Shown: piece by piece, positions 7,272 to 15,819 of the stretch
Numbering within the stretch: the first letter of the stretch is position 1
Layout: the number at the start of each line of letters is the position of its first letter
Origin: Lewinellaceae bacterium
Lineage (GTDB): Bacteria; Bacteroidota; Bacteroidia; Chitinophagales; Saprospiraceae
Reading direction: 5' to 3'
Assembly (NCBI GenBank): GCA_020636435.1
Contig: JACJXX010000002.1
Coordinates: 3,100,001 to 3,164,000 of the forward strand
Length of the DNA stretch: 64,000 nt
Notes under the pieces: model-generated
Databases searched by the model: none
Told to the model about the DNA's origin: nothing
What the model saw: only the letters and a program-made list of their open reading frames with translations
Made by a program: the position numbers and the translations under genes

Positions 7272-8579
7272 ATGGAATTTGTCGATACCCTCAACCGCAC
7301 CCGGTCCGCCCAACTTTTTGAAGAAGCCAAAAAATATTTCCCCGGCGGGGTCAACTCCCCCGTCCGGGCCTTCAAGTCCGTTTCCGGCCCCCCCCTGTTC
7401 ATCAAGGAAGGGCAGGGCTGCCGCATCACCGACGAAGACGACAATACTTACATCGACTTCTGCTGCTCCTGGGGTCCCCTTATCCTGGGGCACAACAACG
7501 CCCGCATCCGGGAACTGGTGCTGGACACAGTGGCGAAAGGCACTTCCTTCGGCACTCCCAACAAATTGGGCAACCAACTGGGCAAGCTGATCATCGAAAA
7601 CAACCGCTTCATCGACAAAATCCGCTTTGTGAGCTCGGGCACGGAGGCTGTGATGTCCGCCATCCGGCTGGCGCGGGGCATTACCGGGAAGAGCAAGGTC
7701 ATCAAATTCGACGGCTGCTACCACGGCCATGTGGATAGCCTGCTGGTCAAGGCCGGCTCCGGCCTGGCCACGTTCGGGGTGAGCACCTCCGCCGGCATCC
7801 CGGAATCTTTCGCCAAAGAGACCATCGTGCTGCCGCTGGACGACCGGAAGCTACTGGACGAGACCCTGCAGGAACACCATGAAGACATCGCCTGCATCAT
7901 CGTCGAGCCCGTGCCGGCAAACAACGGCCTGTTGTTGCAAAGCCGCTCTTTTCTGGAGTGCCTGCGCCTGAAATGCTATAAGTACGGCGTACTCCTGATC
8001 TTCGACGAGGTGATCTCCGGCTTCCGCGTCGGCTTTGAGGGAGCGGCCGGGCACTACGGCATTCAACCGGACATCATCACCTACGGCAAGATCATCGGCG
8101 GCGGCATGCCGGTGGGGGCATACGGGGGCAGCCACGAAACGATGAGCCACATCGCGCCCGACGGGCCGGTGTACCAGGCGGGCACCCTGTCCGCCAACCC
8201 GGTGGCCATGGCCGCCGGATATGCCGCGCTGCAGCAGTTGCTGGAGCCCGGCTTCTACGAGGAGCTGGAGCGCAAAACCCAGCGTTTCACTGCCGGCATT
8301 CAGCAATACTGCGATGAAAAAGGCTATGAGGTATCAATCCAGCAAATGGCTTCTATTTTCTGGATCGCCTTTTCCAGGGAAAAGATTGTCCGCTCCAGCC
8401 AGATCGACCCCGCAAGCATGGAAAAATTCAAGGTGCTGCACCACGAGCTGCTGCAGCGCGGCGTCTACCTCGGCCCTTCGGGTTATGAGGTGGGCTTTGT
8501 TTCCGCCGCTCATGCCGAAAGCGACCTGGAGGAGGCGGCTGGCAGGATCAGGGAGGCGTTGGACGTAGTTTTCAAGTAA
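7272..8579 (+). CDS. hemL: Glutamate-1-semialdehyde 2,1-aminomutase
   Basis: A 435-residue PLP enzyme that converts glutamate-1-semialdehyde to 5-aminolevulinate in the C5 heme pathway. The N terminus RSAQLFEEAKKYFPGGVNSP and the GSGLATFG loop are characteristic of HemL and separate it from other class III aminotransferases. The PLP lysine is K273 in TYGKIIGGGMPVGAYGG, with the pyridine-binding Asp in LLIFDEVISGFR. The length is normal. It is the first gene of a tight plus-strand run with the histidine kinase (10-bp gap) and the response regulator, which suggests shared transcription though not shared function. Confidence 0.95.
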   Translation: MEFVDTLNRTRSAQLFEEAKKYFPGGVNSPVRAFKSVSGPPLFIKEGQGCRITDEDDNTYIDFCCSWGPLILGHNNARIRELVLDTVAKGTSFGTPNKLGNQLGKLIIENNRFIDKIRFVSSGTEAVMSAIRLARGITGKSKVIKFDGCYHGHVDSLLVKAGSGLATFGVSTSAGIPESFAKETIVLPLDDRKLLDETLQEHHEDIACIIVEPVPANNGLLLQSRSFLECLRLKCYKYGVLLIFDEVISGFRVGFEGAAGHYGIQPDIITYGKIIGGGMPVGAYGGSHETMSHIAPDGPVYQAGTLSANPVAMAAGYAALQQLLEPGFYEELERKTQRFTAGIQQYCDEKGYEVSIQQMASIFWIAFSREKIVRSSQIDPASMEKFKVLHHELLQRGVYLGPSGYEVGFVSAAHAESDLEEAAGRIREALDVVFK

Positions 8580-8589
8580 TCAACAAGGC

Positions 8590-9612
8590 ATGGAAAAACC
8601 ACGCAACATACAACTCCGCCTGCTCTCCTACGGCGTGATCGCCTACATGATGCTGGCCTTCGCCTGGTGGTCGGTTTTGCTGTTCATCAAGAACCGCGAC
8701 GCCTACGAGGCCAAGCGGGATAATATGCGCCTGGTGATGATCGCCCGGCAGGAAATTCCTCCCACCGACGAGGCGTTTTACCGCACACCGGCTTTCCAGG
8801 AACTGAAAAAGCGGTACGAAAGCCAGGAGTACATGATCCTGGGGGAGGCCGGCGTTTTTGTGCTCAGCCTCGCCGTTGGGGTGTGGCTGATCAACCGGGG
8901 CTATCACAAGGAGGTGATGGCGGCCCAGCAGCAACGCAACTTCCTGCTGTCGATCACCCACGAACTCAAGTCGCCCATCGCATCCATCCGGCTGGTGCTG
9001 GAAACCTTCCAGCGCCGCGAATTGCCTAAAGACAAGGCCGAGCGCCTCATCAAAAACGCCCTGCTGGAAACCGAACGGCTCAACAAACTGGTCAACGACC
9101 TGCTGCTGTCCGCCAAGCTGGAAGCAGCTTATCAAATACATCAGGAGCCCATCAACCTGGCCCAATTGGTGGAAGACATCTTCGAACAGATGGAGGCCAA
9201 ATACCCCAAAGCCACGTTCACGTTTAACAAGCAATCCGCAGTGGAAGATACGATGGGCGACGTGGCCGGCCTGACTTCGGTCATCCTCAACCTGATGGAA
9301 AATGCGGTCAAATACTCAGGAGAGGAAGCGGACATAGAAACCCGAATCAGCCAGCATGGCCACACTATTCGCATGGAGATTGCCGACCAGGGCATTGGGG
9401 TTGAAGAAGGAGAAAAAAATAAAATCTTTGAAAAATTCTACCGCATCGGCAATGAAGACACCCGCAAAACAAAAGGCACCGGTTTGGGTTTATACATTGT
9501 AAATCAGATCGTCAGGGCCCACAAAGGGAAAATTGCCGTTCTGGATAATCAGCCTAAAGGTACCGTGTTCCGGATCGAGATACCGGTGGTCCGGGAAGAA
9601 ACAAAACAATAA
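8590..9612 (+). CDS. Sensor histidine kinase, two transmembrane segments
   Basis: A 340-residue membrane histidine kinase. Helices at about residues 12-33 and 84-101 enclose a short periplasmic loop of some 50 residues, too small for a standard PAS or Cache sensor. The HisKA H-box is SITHELKSPIASIRL with phosphoacceptor His124. The ATPase domain shows the N box (NLMENAVKYS), G1 (ADQGIGV), F box and G2 (KGTGLGLYIV). The gene starts 10 bp after hemL and ends 11 bp before the response regulator, so the partnership is clear. The Bacteroides RprXY pair is the nearest arrangement I recall. The signal is unknown. Confidence 0.9.
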   Translation: MEKPRNIQLRLLSYGVIAYMMLAFAWWSVLLFIKNRDAYEAKRDNMRLVMIARQEIPPTDEAFYRTPAFQELKKRYESQEYMILGEAGVFVLSLAVGVWLINRGYHKEVMAAQQQRNFLLSITHELKSPIASIRLVLETFQRRELPKDKAERLIKNALLETERLNKLVNDLLLSAKLEAAYQIHQEPINLAQLVEDIFEQMEAKYPKATFTFNKQSAVEDTMGDVAGLTSVILNLMENAVKYSGEEADIETRISQHGHTIRMEIADQGIGVEEGEKNKIFEKFYRIGNEDTRKTKGTGLGLYIVNQIVRAHKGKIAVLDNQPKGTVFRIEIPVVREETKQ

Positions 9613-9623
9613 TCTATACTCAA

Positions 9624-10307
9624 ATGATGCGTATCCTGCTTGTTGAAGACGAAGAAAACATCCGCGACGTCGTGAAGCTCAACCTCGAAATGGAAGATTA
9701 TGAGGTGGTAGCGACGGGAAGTGGAAAAGAAGCCCTGAAGTTCGTTCGGGAGCAACATTTCGACCTGCTCATCCTCGACGTCATGCTTCCGGAAGTGGAT
9801 GGCTTTCAGATTTGCGAGCAAATCCGGCTGACCAATATGGACGTGCCCATCATATTCCTCACTGCCAAGGATACTGCTCAGGACCGGATCACCGGATTGA
9901 AAAAAGGCGCCGACGACTACCTGACCAAGCCGTTCAACCTGGAAGAATTGCTGTTGCGGGTGAACATTCTCATCAAGCGCACCAGCAAAAGCCCCACCAA
10001 TATGCCCGAGATGTACGAGTTCGGCGGCAACAAAGTCAACTTCGCCACCTACGAAGCAGAGGGCAATCCGGGCGCATTCACCCTCACCAAGAAAGAAGCC
10101 ATGCTGCTTAAGTTGCTGATCGACCGCCGGGGCGAGGTGGTCTCCCGGCAGCAAATCCTGCAGTCGGTTTGGGGCTACGATGTCTATCCCTCCACCCGAA
10201 CCATCGACAATTTCATCCTTTCTTTCCGAAAGTATTTTGAAAAAGACCCCAGAAACCCGGAGTACTTCCTGTCGGTGCGGGGGGTCGGCTACAAGTTTAT
10301 CGACTAG
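9624..10307 (+). CDS. OmpR/PhoB-family response regulator
   Basis: A 227-residue two-domain regulator. The receiver domain has the acidic pair in LLVEDEE, the phosphoacceptor Asp52 in LLILDVMLPEVDG, the switch Thr in FLTAKD and the Lys in LTKPFNLEELLLRV. A C-terminal winged helix follows at about residues 130-227, with recognition-helix region YPSTRTIDNFI and end VRGVGYKFID, as in OmpR-type DNA-binding domains. It is encoded directly behind its probable kinase. Target genes cannot be deduced. Confidence 0.93.
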   Translation: MMRILLVEDEENIRDVVKLNLEMEDYEVVATGSGKEALKFVREQHFDLLILDVMLPEVDGFQICEQIRLTNMDVPIIFLTAKDTAQDRITGLKKGADDYLTKPFNLEELLLRVNILIKRTSKSPTNMPEMYEFGGNKVNFATYEAEGNPGAFTLTKKEAMLLKLLIDRRGEVVSRQQILQSVWGYDVYPSTRTIDNFILSFRKYFEKDPRNPEYFLSVRGVGYKFID

Positions 10308-10352
10308 ATTTTCCACCGCTTTTTTTGTAAATTGGAAGCTTAAATTATTCTT

Positions 10353-10487
10353 ATGAGCGCTTCAACTTTAGAACGGCAAACAATTCCCGATACCCTCATC
10401 TACGAAATGGTGGATGGCCAGCCCATCATTGAAGACGTCAAAATAAACATCCAACAACTCATTGACCAGGCCCCTTTCCAGAAATAG
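10353..10487 (+). pseudogene. 44-codon ORF resembling the N terminus of a Uma2-like protein
   Basis: This short frame encodes 44 residues containing DTLIYEMVDGQPII. The phrase resembles the opening of Uma2-family (PD-(D/E)XK-like) proteins, many of which start with a conserved LIYEMVDGKPI-like stretch. After residue 34 the similarity stops and the frame closes at a TAG, with no continuation of the fold downstream in any frame. I read it as a truncated remnant; a genuine small protein cannot be excluded. The start codon lies 45 bp after the response regulator. Confidence 0.4.
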
Positions 10488-10551
10488 TGAGCAGGAAAAT
10501 TCTTCGAATTCGAATTTTATCTTAATTTAAGTGCGCCTTAGTAGTGATTAA

Positions 10552-10573
10552 AAAATAAGTTCGAACTTATTTT
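10552..10573. promoter_or_regulatory. Perfect 22-bp palindrome upstream of the CBS gene
   Basis: AAAATAAGTT and AACTTATTTT flank a central CG to form a perfect 22-bp palindrome, about 60 bp before the CBS-protein start codon. A second AT-rich imperfect palindrome around GAATTCGAATTTT lies near 10496-10518. The placement suits an operator, or a terminator for the preceding transcript; no regulator is identified. Confidence 0.4.
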
Positions 10574-10632
10574 CTAAATGTCACTTAGTTGAACATTCGT
10601 AACAAAACAATCCAGCTTAAACTCTGCTCACT

Positions 10633-11052
10633 ATGATGAACGAGCCCATCTCTACGATCATGACCAAGGATGTCGTCACCGTCACCCCGGAAGATACATT
10701 GAAGGTTGTGAAAGATATTTTGTTTACCAGGCACCTCCACCACCTGCCCGTTGTCCAGGGCAAAAAACTGGTAGGCATATTCACCTCGTATGACCTGGTA
10801 AAACTGGGAAAGTCCGCCGAGGAATATGCCAACATAAGGGTAGAGGAGGTAATGACCCGAAAAATAGCCACCATGTCTCCCAACGAAAAAATCGGCGCCG
10901 CTGCCCAGGTTTTCCTGGAAAACCTGTTCCACGGCCTGCCCATCGTTGATGAAAGCAACAACCTGGTGGGCATCATTACTACCCATGACATACTGAAGTA
11001 CCAGTTCCACAAAGAATACCCCAACCACAAGCTGTACTGGAAGACAGCCTGA
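10633..11052 (+). CDS. Stand-alone CBS-domain pair protein
   Basis: A 139-residue protein made of two CBS motifs, one Bateman module, with nothing else attached. Motif 1 runs from IMTKDVVTVTPEDTL to GIFTSYDLVKLG; motif 2 from VMTRKIATMSPNEKI to GIITTHDILKYQF. Such modules bind adenosyl nucleotides (ATP, AMP, NADH, SAM) and act as energy sensors, often by docking on a partner enzyme. Two adjacent ATG codons could start it (10633 or 10636). It converges on otsAB with only 3 bp between stop codons. The partner is unknown. Confidence 0.9.
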   Translation: MMNEPISTIMTKDVVTVTPEDTLKVVKDILFTRHLHHLPVVQGKKLVGIFTSYDLVKLGKSAEEYANIRVEEVMTRKIATMSPNEKIGAAAQVFLENLFHGLPIVDESNNLVGIITTHDILKYQFHKEYPNHKLYWKTA

Positions 11053-11055
11053 CGC

Positions 11056-13224
11056 TTAGAGATTGCTCAGGAAAGAACGCACCTCCTCCACCGAAAGCAG
11101 GTTGTATCGGGCCACCGATGTGTCGAGCCCTACTTTTATGGTGTGGGCGCCTTCGGGCAGGGCTTTGAAAGTATCCTCGTCGGTGTGGTCGTCGCCGATG
11201 GCCATAATGAAGTCCCACTCCCGTTCGCCGACCCAATTCAGCGCGGCTTTGCCTTTGTTGACGCCGGCATTTTTTATTTCAACGACTTTGTTGCCTTCCA
11301 GCACCTGAAGGTCGTCATTGGCGGTAAGGTATAAGAGCACGTCCCGGAACTCCCGGACGCGCTTTTCCCCGAGGGCTTTGTCAATGGCGCGGTAATGCCA
11401 GGCGATGGAATAGTCTTTCTCTTCGATGAAGGATCCCGGGGTGCGTTCTACCATATTTTCCAGCACCTGCCGGATTCTTTCTTTCCAGCTTACCGAAAGG
11501 CCGGTATTATTGGCCCACTCTCCGTTCCGTTTGACCCAGACCCCGTGTTCCGCCGCCATATCTACCTTCAGGGGCCCCAGCCATTTCTGCAGGGTGGCGC
11601 GGTCTCTGCCGCTGCTGACTACCAGTTTGTTGCCTTCCTGGTCGCGCAGCTTTTTCAGGATGTTCATCAATTGTTCATCCGGGACCACCGCCTGCGGGTC
11701 TTTGTCAAAAGGCATCAGGGTGCCATCGTAATCCAGGATGAGCAGGCGGCTTTTTGCCGAGCGGTAAGCCTCGGCCAAAGCCTTCTTGTCTTCGTTGCTT
11801 AATCGTTGGGCAATTTTTTCCTTCTGCGATTCCATGAGCTTTTTTTGTTCGTTGATGAAAGTAGCCGCCCAGTGCCGGACGTCGTTCTTTTTGATCCTTT
11901 CCTGCATCTGTTCCATGCGCCGCTGCTGTTCTCCTTCGCTCATTTCCAGTGCGCGCAGGAGGGCGTCGGTGATGTCCTGGCGGTCTTGGGGGTTGACGAT
12001 CAAAGCCTCCATCAATTCATTGGAAGCGCCGGCCATTTCACTTAGGATGAGTACGCCTTTTTTGCTTTTTTCCTTGCTGGCCACATACTCTTTGGCCACC
12101 AGGTTCATACCGTCGCGCAACGGGGTGATCAGAGCAATGTCGGCCTCCTGGTAAAGGGTGGTCAGCTCTGAAAAATCCAGGCTGCGATAGAAATAATGGA
12201 TGGGCGCCCAGTCGAAAGAGGAATATTTCCCGTTGATCTTGCCAACCAGGTTGTCGATCTCTTCTTTGAGGTTTTTATACTGAGAAACGTTGGCCCGGGA
12301 AGGCACCACGATCATGACCAAAGTGACCTTGCTCTGGTACTGCGGGTTATCCGTCAGGAACCGGGCAAATGCCTTGAGGCGCTGGGGGATGCCCTTGCTG
12401 TAGTCCAGGCGGTCGATCGAGATCACCAGCTTCTGCTTTTTAGCCAGCTCCCTGATTTTCAGGGGCCCGTTCCCCTCCTGTGGTTCTACTTCCGGATAGG
12501 CGTATTTGCCGTAGTCGATGCCCATGGGGAAAACGTCGGCGTTGACCAGGCGGTTGCCCACCGTTAGTTTGCCGAAGTGGTGCTCGTACCCGCAAATCCG
12601 GTAGACGGCGCTCAAAAAATGGCGCATGTACCCAAAGGTGTGAAACCCGATCTGATCGGCCCCGAGCATTCCTTCCAGAATATCTTTGCGCCAGGGAAGA
12701 ATTCGAAACACTTCATAAGATGGGAATGGAATATGGAGGAAGAAACCGATGGAGAGGTTGGGGAAGGCCTCCCGGATCATGGCCGGAAGCAACATGAGCT
12801 GGTAATCGTGCACCCAGACGAGGTCGTCTTCTTTAATAAGCGGGATCACCGCTTCCGCAAAAGTGCGGTTGACCGCCTTATAGGCGGCCCAGTATCGGTC
12901 TCTGTAGGTGGTATACTGCGTGAAGTAGTGGAAATGCGGCCAGATGGCCTTGTTGCTGAAGCCTTCATAGTACAGGGAGATATCCTCCTGGGTTAAGAAT
13001 ACGGGATAAAGCCCGTCTTTGGCCAGATCCCGGCGCACCGCCTCCCGCTCCCAGGCCTCTTTGATCTCCTGGCCCGGCCATCCAATCCAAATCTTCTCCC
13101 AGGAGTCGTGCAGGGAATTCAGCCCGGTAGCCAACCCTCCGGCGCTGGGATAATAAATGAGATCTCCTTTTTCCTTTTGGATGGTCACCGGAAGCCGGTT
13201 CGACACAATGACTAGTCTTGACAT
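11056..13224 (-). CDS. Bifunctional trehalose-6-phosphate synthase/phosphatase fusion
   Basis: A 722-residue fusion of OtsA and OtsB activities, making trehalose from UDP-glucose and glucose-6-phosphate. Residues 1 to about 465 form the GT20 synthase: SRLVIVSNRLP at the N terminus, VWVHDYQLMLLPAMIR, the sugar-nucleotide site SIDRLDYSKGIPQRL, and DGMNLVAKEY. The HAD phosphatase begins near residue 495 with LLILDYDGTLMPF and ends with AIGDDHTDEDTF. Both active sites look complete, so both activities are expected. The start at 13224 precedes the family N terminus by one residue; an upstream 10-residue extension is unlikely. Trehalose here probably serves osmotic or desiccation protection. Confidence 0.93.
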   Translation of the reverse strand: MSRLVIVSNRLPVTIQKEKGDLIYYPSAGGLATGLNSLHDSWEKIWIGWPGQEIKEAWEREAVRRDLAKDGLYPVFLTQEDISLYYEGFSNKAIWPHFHYFTQYTTYRDRYWAAYKAVNRTFAEAVIPLIKEDDLVWVHDYQLMLLPAMIREAFPNLSIGFFLHIPFPSYEVFRILPWRKDILEGMLGADQIGFHTFGYMRHFLSAVYRICGYEHHFGKLTVGNRLVNADVFPMGIDYGKYAYPEVEPQEGNGPLKIRELAKKQKLVISIDRLDYSKGIPQRLKAFARFLTDNPQYQSKVTLVMIVVPSRANVSQYKNLKEEIDNLVGKINGKYSSFDWAPIHYFYRSLDFSELTTLYQEADIALITPLRDGMNLVAKEYVASKEKSKKGVLILSEMAGASNELMEALIVNPQDRQDITDALLRALEMSEGEQQRRMEQMQERIKKNDVRHWAATFINEQKKLMESQKEKIAQRLSNEDKKALAEAYRSAKSRLLILDYDGTLMPFDKDPQAVVPDEQLMNILKKLRDQEGNKLVVSSGRDRATLQKWLGPLKVDMAAEHGVWVKRNGEWANNTGLSVSWKERIRQVLENMVERTPGSFIEEKDYSIAWHYRAIDKALGEKRVREFRDVLLYLTANDDLQVLEGNKVVEIKNAGVNKGKAALNWVGEREWDFIMAIGDDHTDEDTFKALPEGAHTIKVGLDTSVARYNLLSVEEVRSFLSNL

Positions 13225-13508
13225 AGAATTTTGCAATGCAGTTTGATAGAACAAAAGGTAACAAAAAATAAGCGCAAACGCAAAGGGATGAAGGTTTTTG
13301 TAAAAATTACACTAACCCATGGCTCCTAAGTACTAAACAAGGAAAGATGCCTGCTTTGTTCGATTGGCATATTATTTTAAAAAAGGAAACCTTTCAGCCG
13401 GAATGACGCCCAAATGAGCCGAAATTCAAAATATAAAACAATTCAAATGCAAATACTCCGGAATTTTCACTAAATTAAACCTGGCAAAGTATTCAAAAAA
13501 CGGACGGT

Positions 13509-13673
13509 ATGAAAAAGAAAACCACTGCAGAAAATGTACTTAAGGCACAGACTCTGATGGCCTACGCCCTGATGATCGGCATTCTTGTCCTTTGTATTTT
13601 CCAGATGCCGAAGATCACGGCCTTTCTCCAGGAGTACGGAGAAATGATGAAGGCGGCTTTCCCGGTGAGGTAG
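13509..13673 (+). CDS. Small single-pass membrane protein, 54 residues
   Basis: A short frame encodes MKKKTTAENVLKAQT, then a hydrophobic segment of about 17 residues (LMAYALMIGILVLCIF), then a charged amphipathic tail ending in FPVR. The positively charged N terminus favours an N-in orientation. It stands alone between otsAB and the SPOR gene, with about 280 bp of AT-rich DNA upstream. Codon use resembles the neighbours, which supports it being real. I do not recognise a family. Confidence 0.5.
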   Translation: MKKKTTAENVLKAQTLMAYALMIGILVLCIFQMPKITAFLQEYGEMMKAAFPVR

Positions 13674-13772
13674 GCTCGTTGTATGCCGTATGTTATTCCA
13701 GGTTATTTTGGCATGGGTAAAAGCGCTTCCGAAACGTTTTACTCCTGCACTGTTATTGTCAGGATGCCTGGG

Positions 13773-14990
13773 CTACCGGCCATCGATGTACACAACAATC
13801 CCATCCTGCGAATACTGCCTTTTTATCGTTTCCAGGTAATTGGCCGCGCTGATCTTGTCGGCAAAGGTACCGACGACCACCCGGTTGTTGCCGTCTTTTT
13901 TCCAGACGTAGACGTCGGAAAAGCCGCGCTGCCGGAGGCGGCCGATGAAACTGACAGCACTCTCTTCCTTGCCATAGGAAGCCAACTGGATCGCATAGCC
14001 GGTTGTGCCGGAAGGCAAAATGTACGTTCCTTTTGCGGTTAAATCGCCCGGGGACGGCAGCCTGGGGCCCGCTACATTGCCGTAGGAAGCGGGCGGCGCG
14101 AAGGCGGATTCATTGCTGTAAGCATTCACAGCGGGGGCAGCCGCCGCCTGCGGCGTGTTGTCTTCCACCACCAGATATGCTTCCGGGAAGGAACTCCGAA
14201 TCTGCTGAAGATACTGCTGCGCCAACCCGGAATCGGCATAGGGGCCCACTCTGACGTAGTTCAGGCTCCCGATCCTCCGCGAATATACCTTGCCGAAGGC
14301 GGCGGCGGCGGAAAACTGGCGGCTGTCGGGTAGTATGGTATAAGCTCCCAGTTGAATGGCGTATAGCCCTCCTTCAGATTGTATGCGGCCCTGAGTAGCG
14401 CCGTAAGAGGGCACCTCGCCGGCGTAAGGCGTCCGCGCAGCCAGGCTCTGGTTGTCCAGATAGGACACCTGAACGTCTGCGGGCTGGGTGTCGCCGCCGC
14501 CCCATACCAGAAGCGTATTGATGGTGTCTTTGACAAACTGCCCGGAAGTGCGCCCGGCCACCCGGACGGAAAGCACCGAGCGGTCGGTCTTTTCTCTAAA
14601 CCGGAGGGTCATCTGAAAATACTCGCTGTTGGCAGCGCCGGGCAAAGCCCGGATCGGGCCGATGGACCGGCCGTCTTCCTTGTATTCCACAGCAATTTCA
14701 CTCGGAGAGAACCAGGCGCCGTTGATGGTGAAATTGGAAAAAGTAAACCTCACCTCTTTGTCATTGGGGTCTAAACGGATAACGCCGGCGGTGTTTTCCT
14801 GGCCGGTTAACACCATCCCCGCCCGTTTGCTCACCTCCAGCCGTTGCACTCTTTGCCAGGAAGTATTGCCGCCCGGCCGGGCTTCCGCTTGTATGACGAA
14901 GGACAACCAGTTATTCGCGCTGCGGGATTGCGCCTGGCTACTGATAGACAAAAGGATCAGGGAAGCGAAAATGATGGTAAGTTCTCTCAT
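13773..14990 (-). CDS. Secreted SPOR-domain protein
   Basis: A 405-residue exported protein. A signal peptide (about residues 1-20, cleavage near SSQAQS) is followed by a beta-rich region of some 160 residues that I do not recognise. Then come two SPOR-like modules: YAIQLGAYTILPDSRQFSAA to about residue 275, and the better one, GYAIQLASYGKEESAVSFIG to the C terminus IVVYIDGR. SPOR domains bind glycan strands stripped of stem peptides, so a role at the septum or in wall remodelling is likely. The region between the modules is low-complexity and Ala/Pro-rich. It is the last gene of the minus-strand run. Confidence 0.8.
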   Translation of the reverse strand: MRELTIIFASLILLSISSQAQSRSANNWLSFVIQAEARPGGNTSWQRVQRLEVSKRAGMVLTGQENTAGVIRLDPNDKEVRFTFSNFTINGAWFSPSEIAVEYKEDGRSIGPIRALPGAANSEYFQMTLRFREKTDRSVLSVRVAGRTSGQFVKDTINTLLVWGGGDTQPADVQVSYLDNQSLAARTPYAGEVPSYGATQGRIQSEGGLYAIQLGAYTILPDSRQFSAAAAFGKVYSRRIGSLNYVRVGPYADSGLAQQYLQQIRSSFPEAYLVVEDNTPQAAAAPAVNAYSNESAFAPPASYGNVAGPRLPSPGDLTAKGTYILPSGTTGYAIQLASYGKEESAVSFIGRLRQRGFSDVYVWKKDGNNRVVVGTFADKISAANYLETIKRQYSQDGIVVYIDGR

Positions 14991-15038
14991 TGGTCTTGGA
15001 ATTTTAGTACTTATAATAAATATAAGACATTATTTGAG

Positions 15039-15605
15039 TTACAACAGCAAGTTGGCACAGAATTCGTACAAACTGCCAAACCGGGCGCCGATCTTCAACC
15101 CCTGCCCTTGCGCCAATTGGAGAGCCCCCGCTTCATCGGTTTTGGTAGAAACCAGCACCGTAAACATGCCGAGCGCCTGGCCAAACTGCATATCGGAAAC
15201 CGAATCGCCCACCATAACAGACCGCCGGAAATCTACCTCAGGAAACTCCCGCTTTGCCTGCAGGGCCATGGCCGGCGCAGGTTTGCGGCAGTTGGGCTTG
15301 TGGGTGGACAGGTCCGGGCAATGATACACTGCATCTATCCGCCCGCCCGCCGCCGCCACTTCCTCCAGCAGGCTGGCGTGGATGCGAGCCAGCATTTCTT
15401 CCGTCATCAGCCCCTTTCCTATTCCCTGCTGATTGGTAACGACGAAAACCCTGCCAAACTTTTGCGCAAGCCCAACTATCGCTTCCAAACCGCCGGGCAG
15501 CCATTCAAATTCTTCCCACTTCTTCACATACTCGCCGGGCAGGCGGCGGTTGATCACCCCGTCGCGGTCCAGGAATAAGGCCCAGGAATTGTCGATAACT
15601 GGCAT
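15039..15605 (-). CDS. HAD phosphatase, GmhB-like (histidinol-phosphatase/HBP phosphatase family)
   Basis: A 188-residue HAD-IIIA phosphatase related to GmhB, the D-glycero-manno-heptose 1,7-bisphosphate phosphatase of LPS core synthesis. The nucleophile motif is LFLDRDGVIN, motif II is VVTNQQGIGKG, then CRKPAPAM and MVGDSVSDMQFG. The zinc loop typical of GmhB (two Cys plus CxC and His) is short here: YHCPDLSTHKPNCRKP keeps two Cys and one His, so metal binding is uncertain. It lies 48 bp upstream of the SPOR gene. The substrate could be a heptose or another sugar bisphosphate. Confidence 0.8.
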   Translation of the reverse strand: MPVIDNSWALFLDRDGVINRRLPGEYVKKWEEFEWLPGGLEAIVGLAQKFGRVFVVTNQQGIGKGLMTEEMLARIHASLLEEVAAAGGRIDAVYHCPDLSTHKPNCRKPAPAMALQAKREFPEVDFRRSVMVGDSVSDMQFGQALGMFTVLVSTKTDEAGALQLAQGQGLKIGARFGSLYEFCANLLL

Positions 15606-15819
15606 GTTTTTATGTTAGGAATGAGTGAATGAATGAGTGGGCCCGTGCTCTGCCTCGTATCTTGTCAACCTATTCCAGGATCAAACACCCTGTTGTAAAC
15701 CTTATTCAGGACGATCCTTTAACCTGTCACCTAAATCAGGACGGCACCCGTATACCGTACACCCAAAGCCTTCACATCGCTCGTACACCCTACACCCACA
15801 GGCTCCTGCCCCGCAACCT

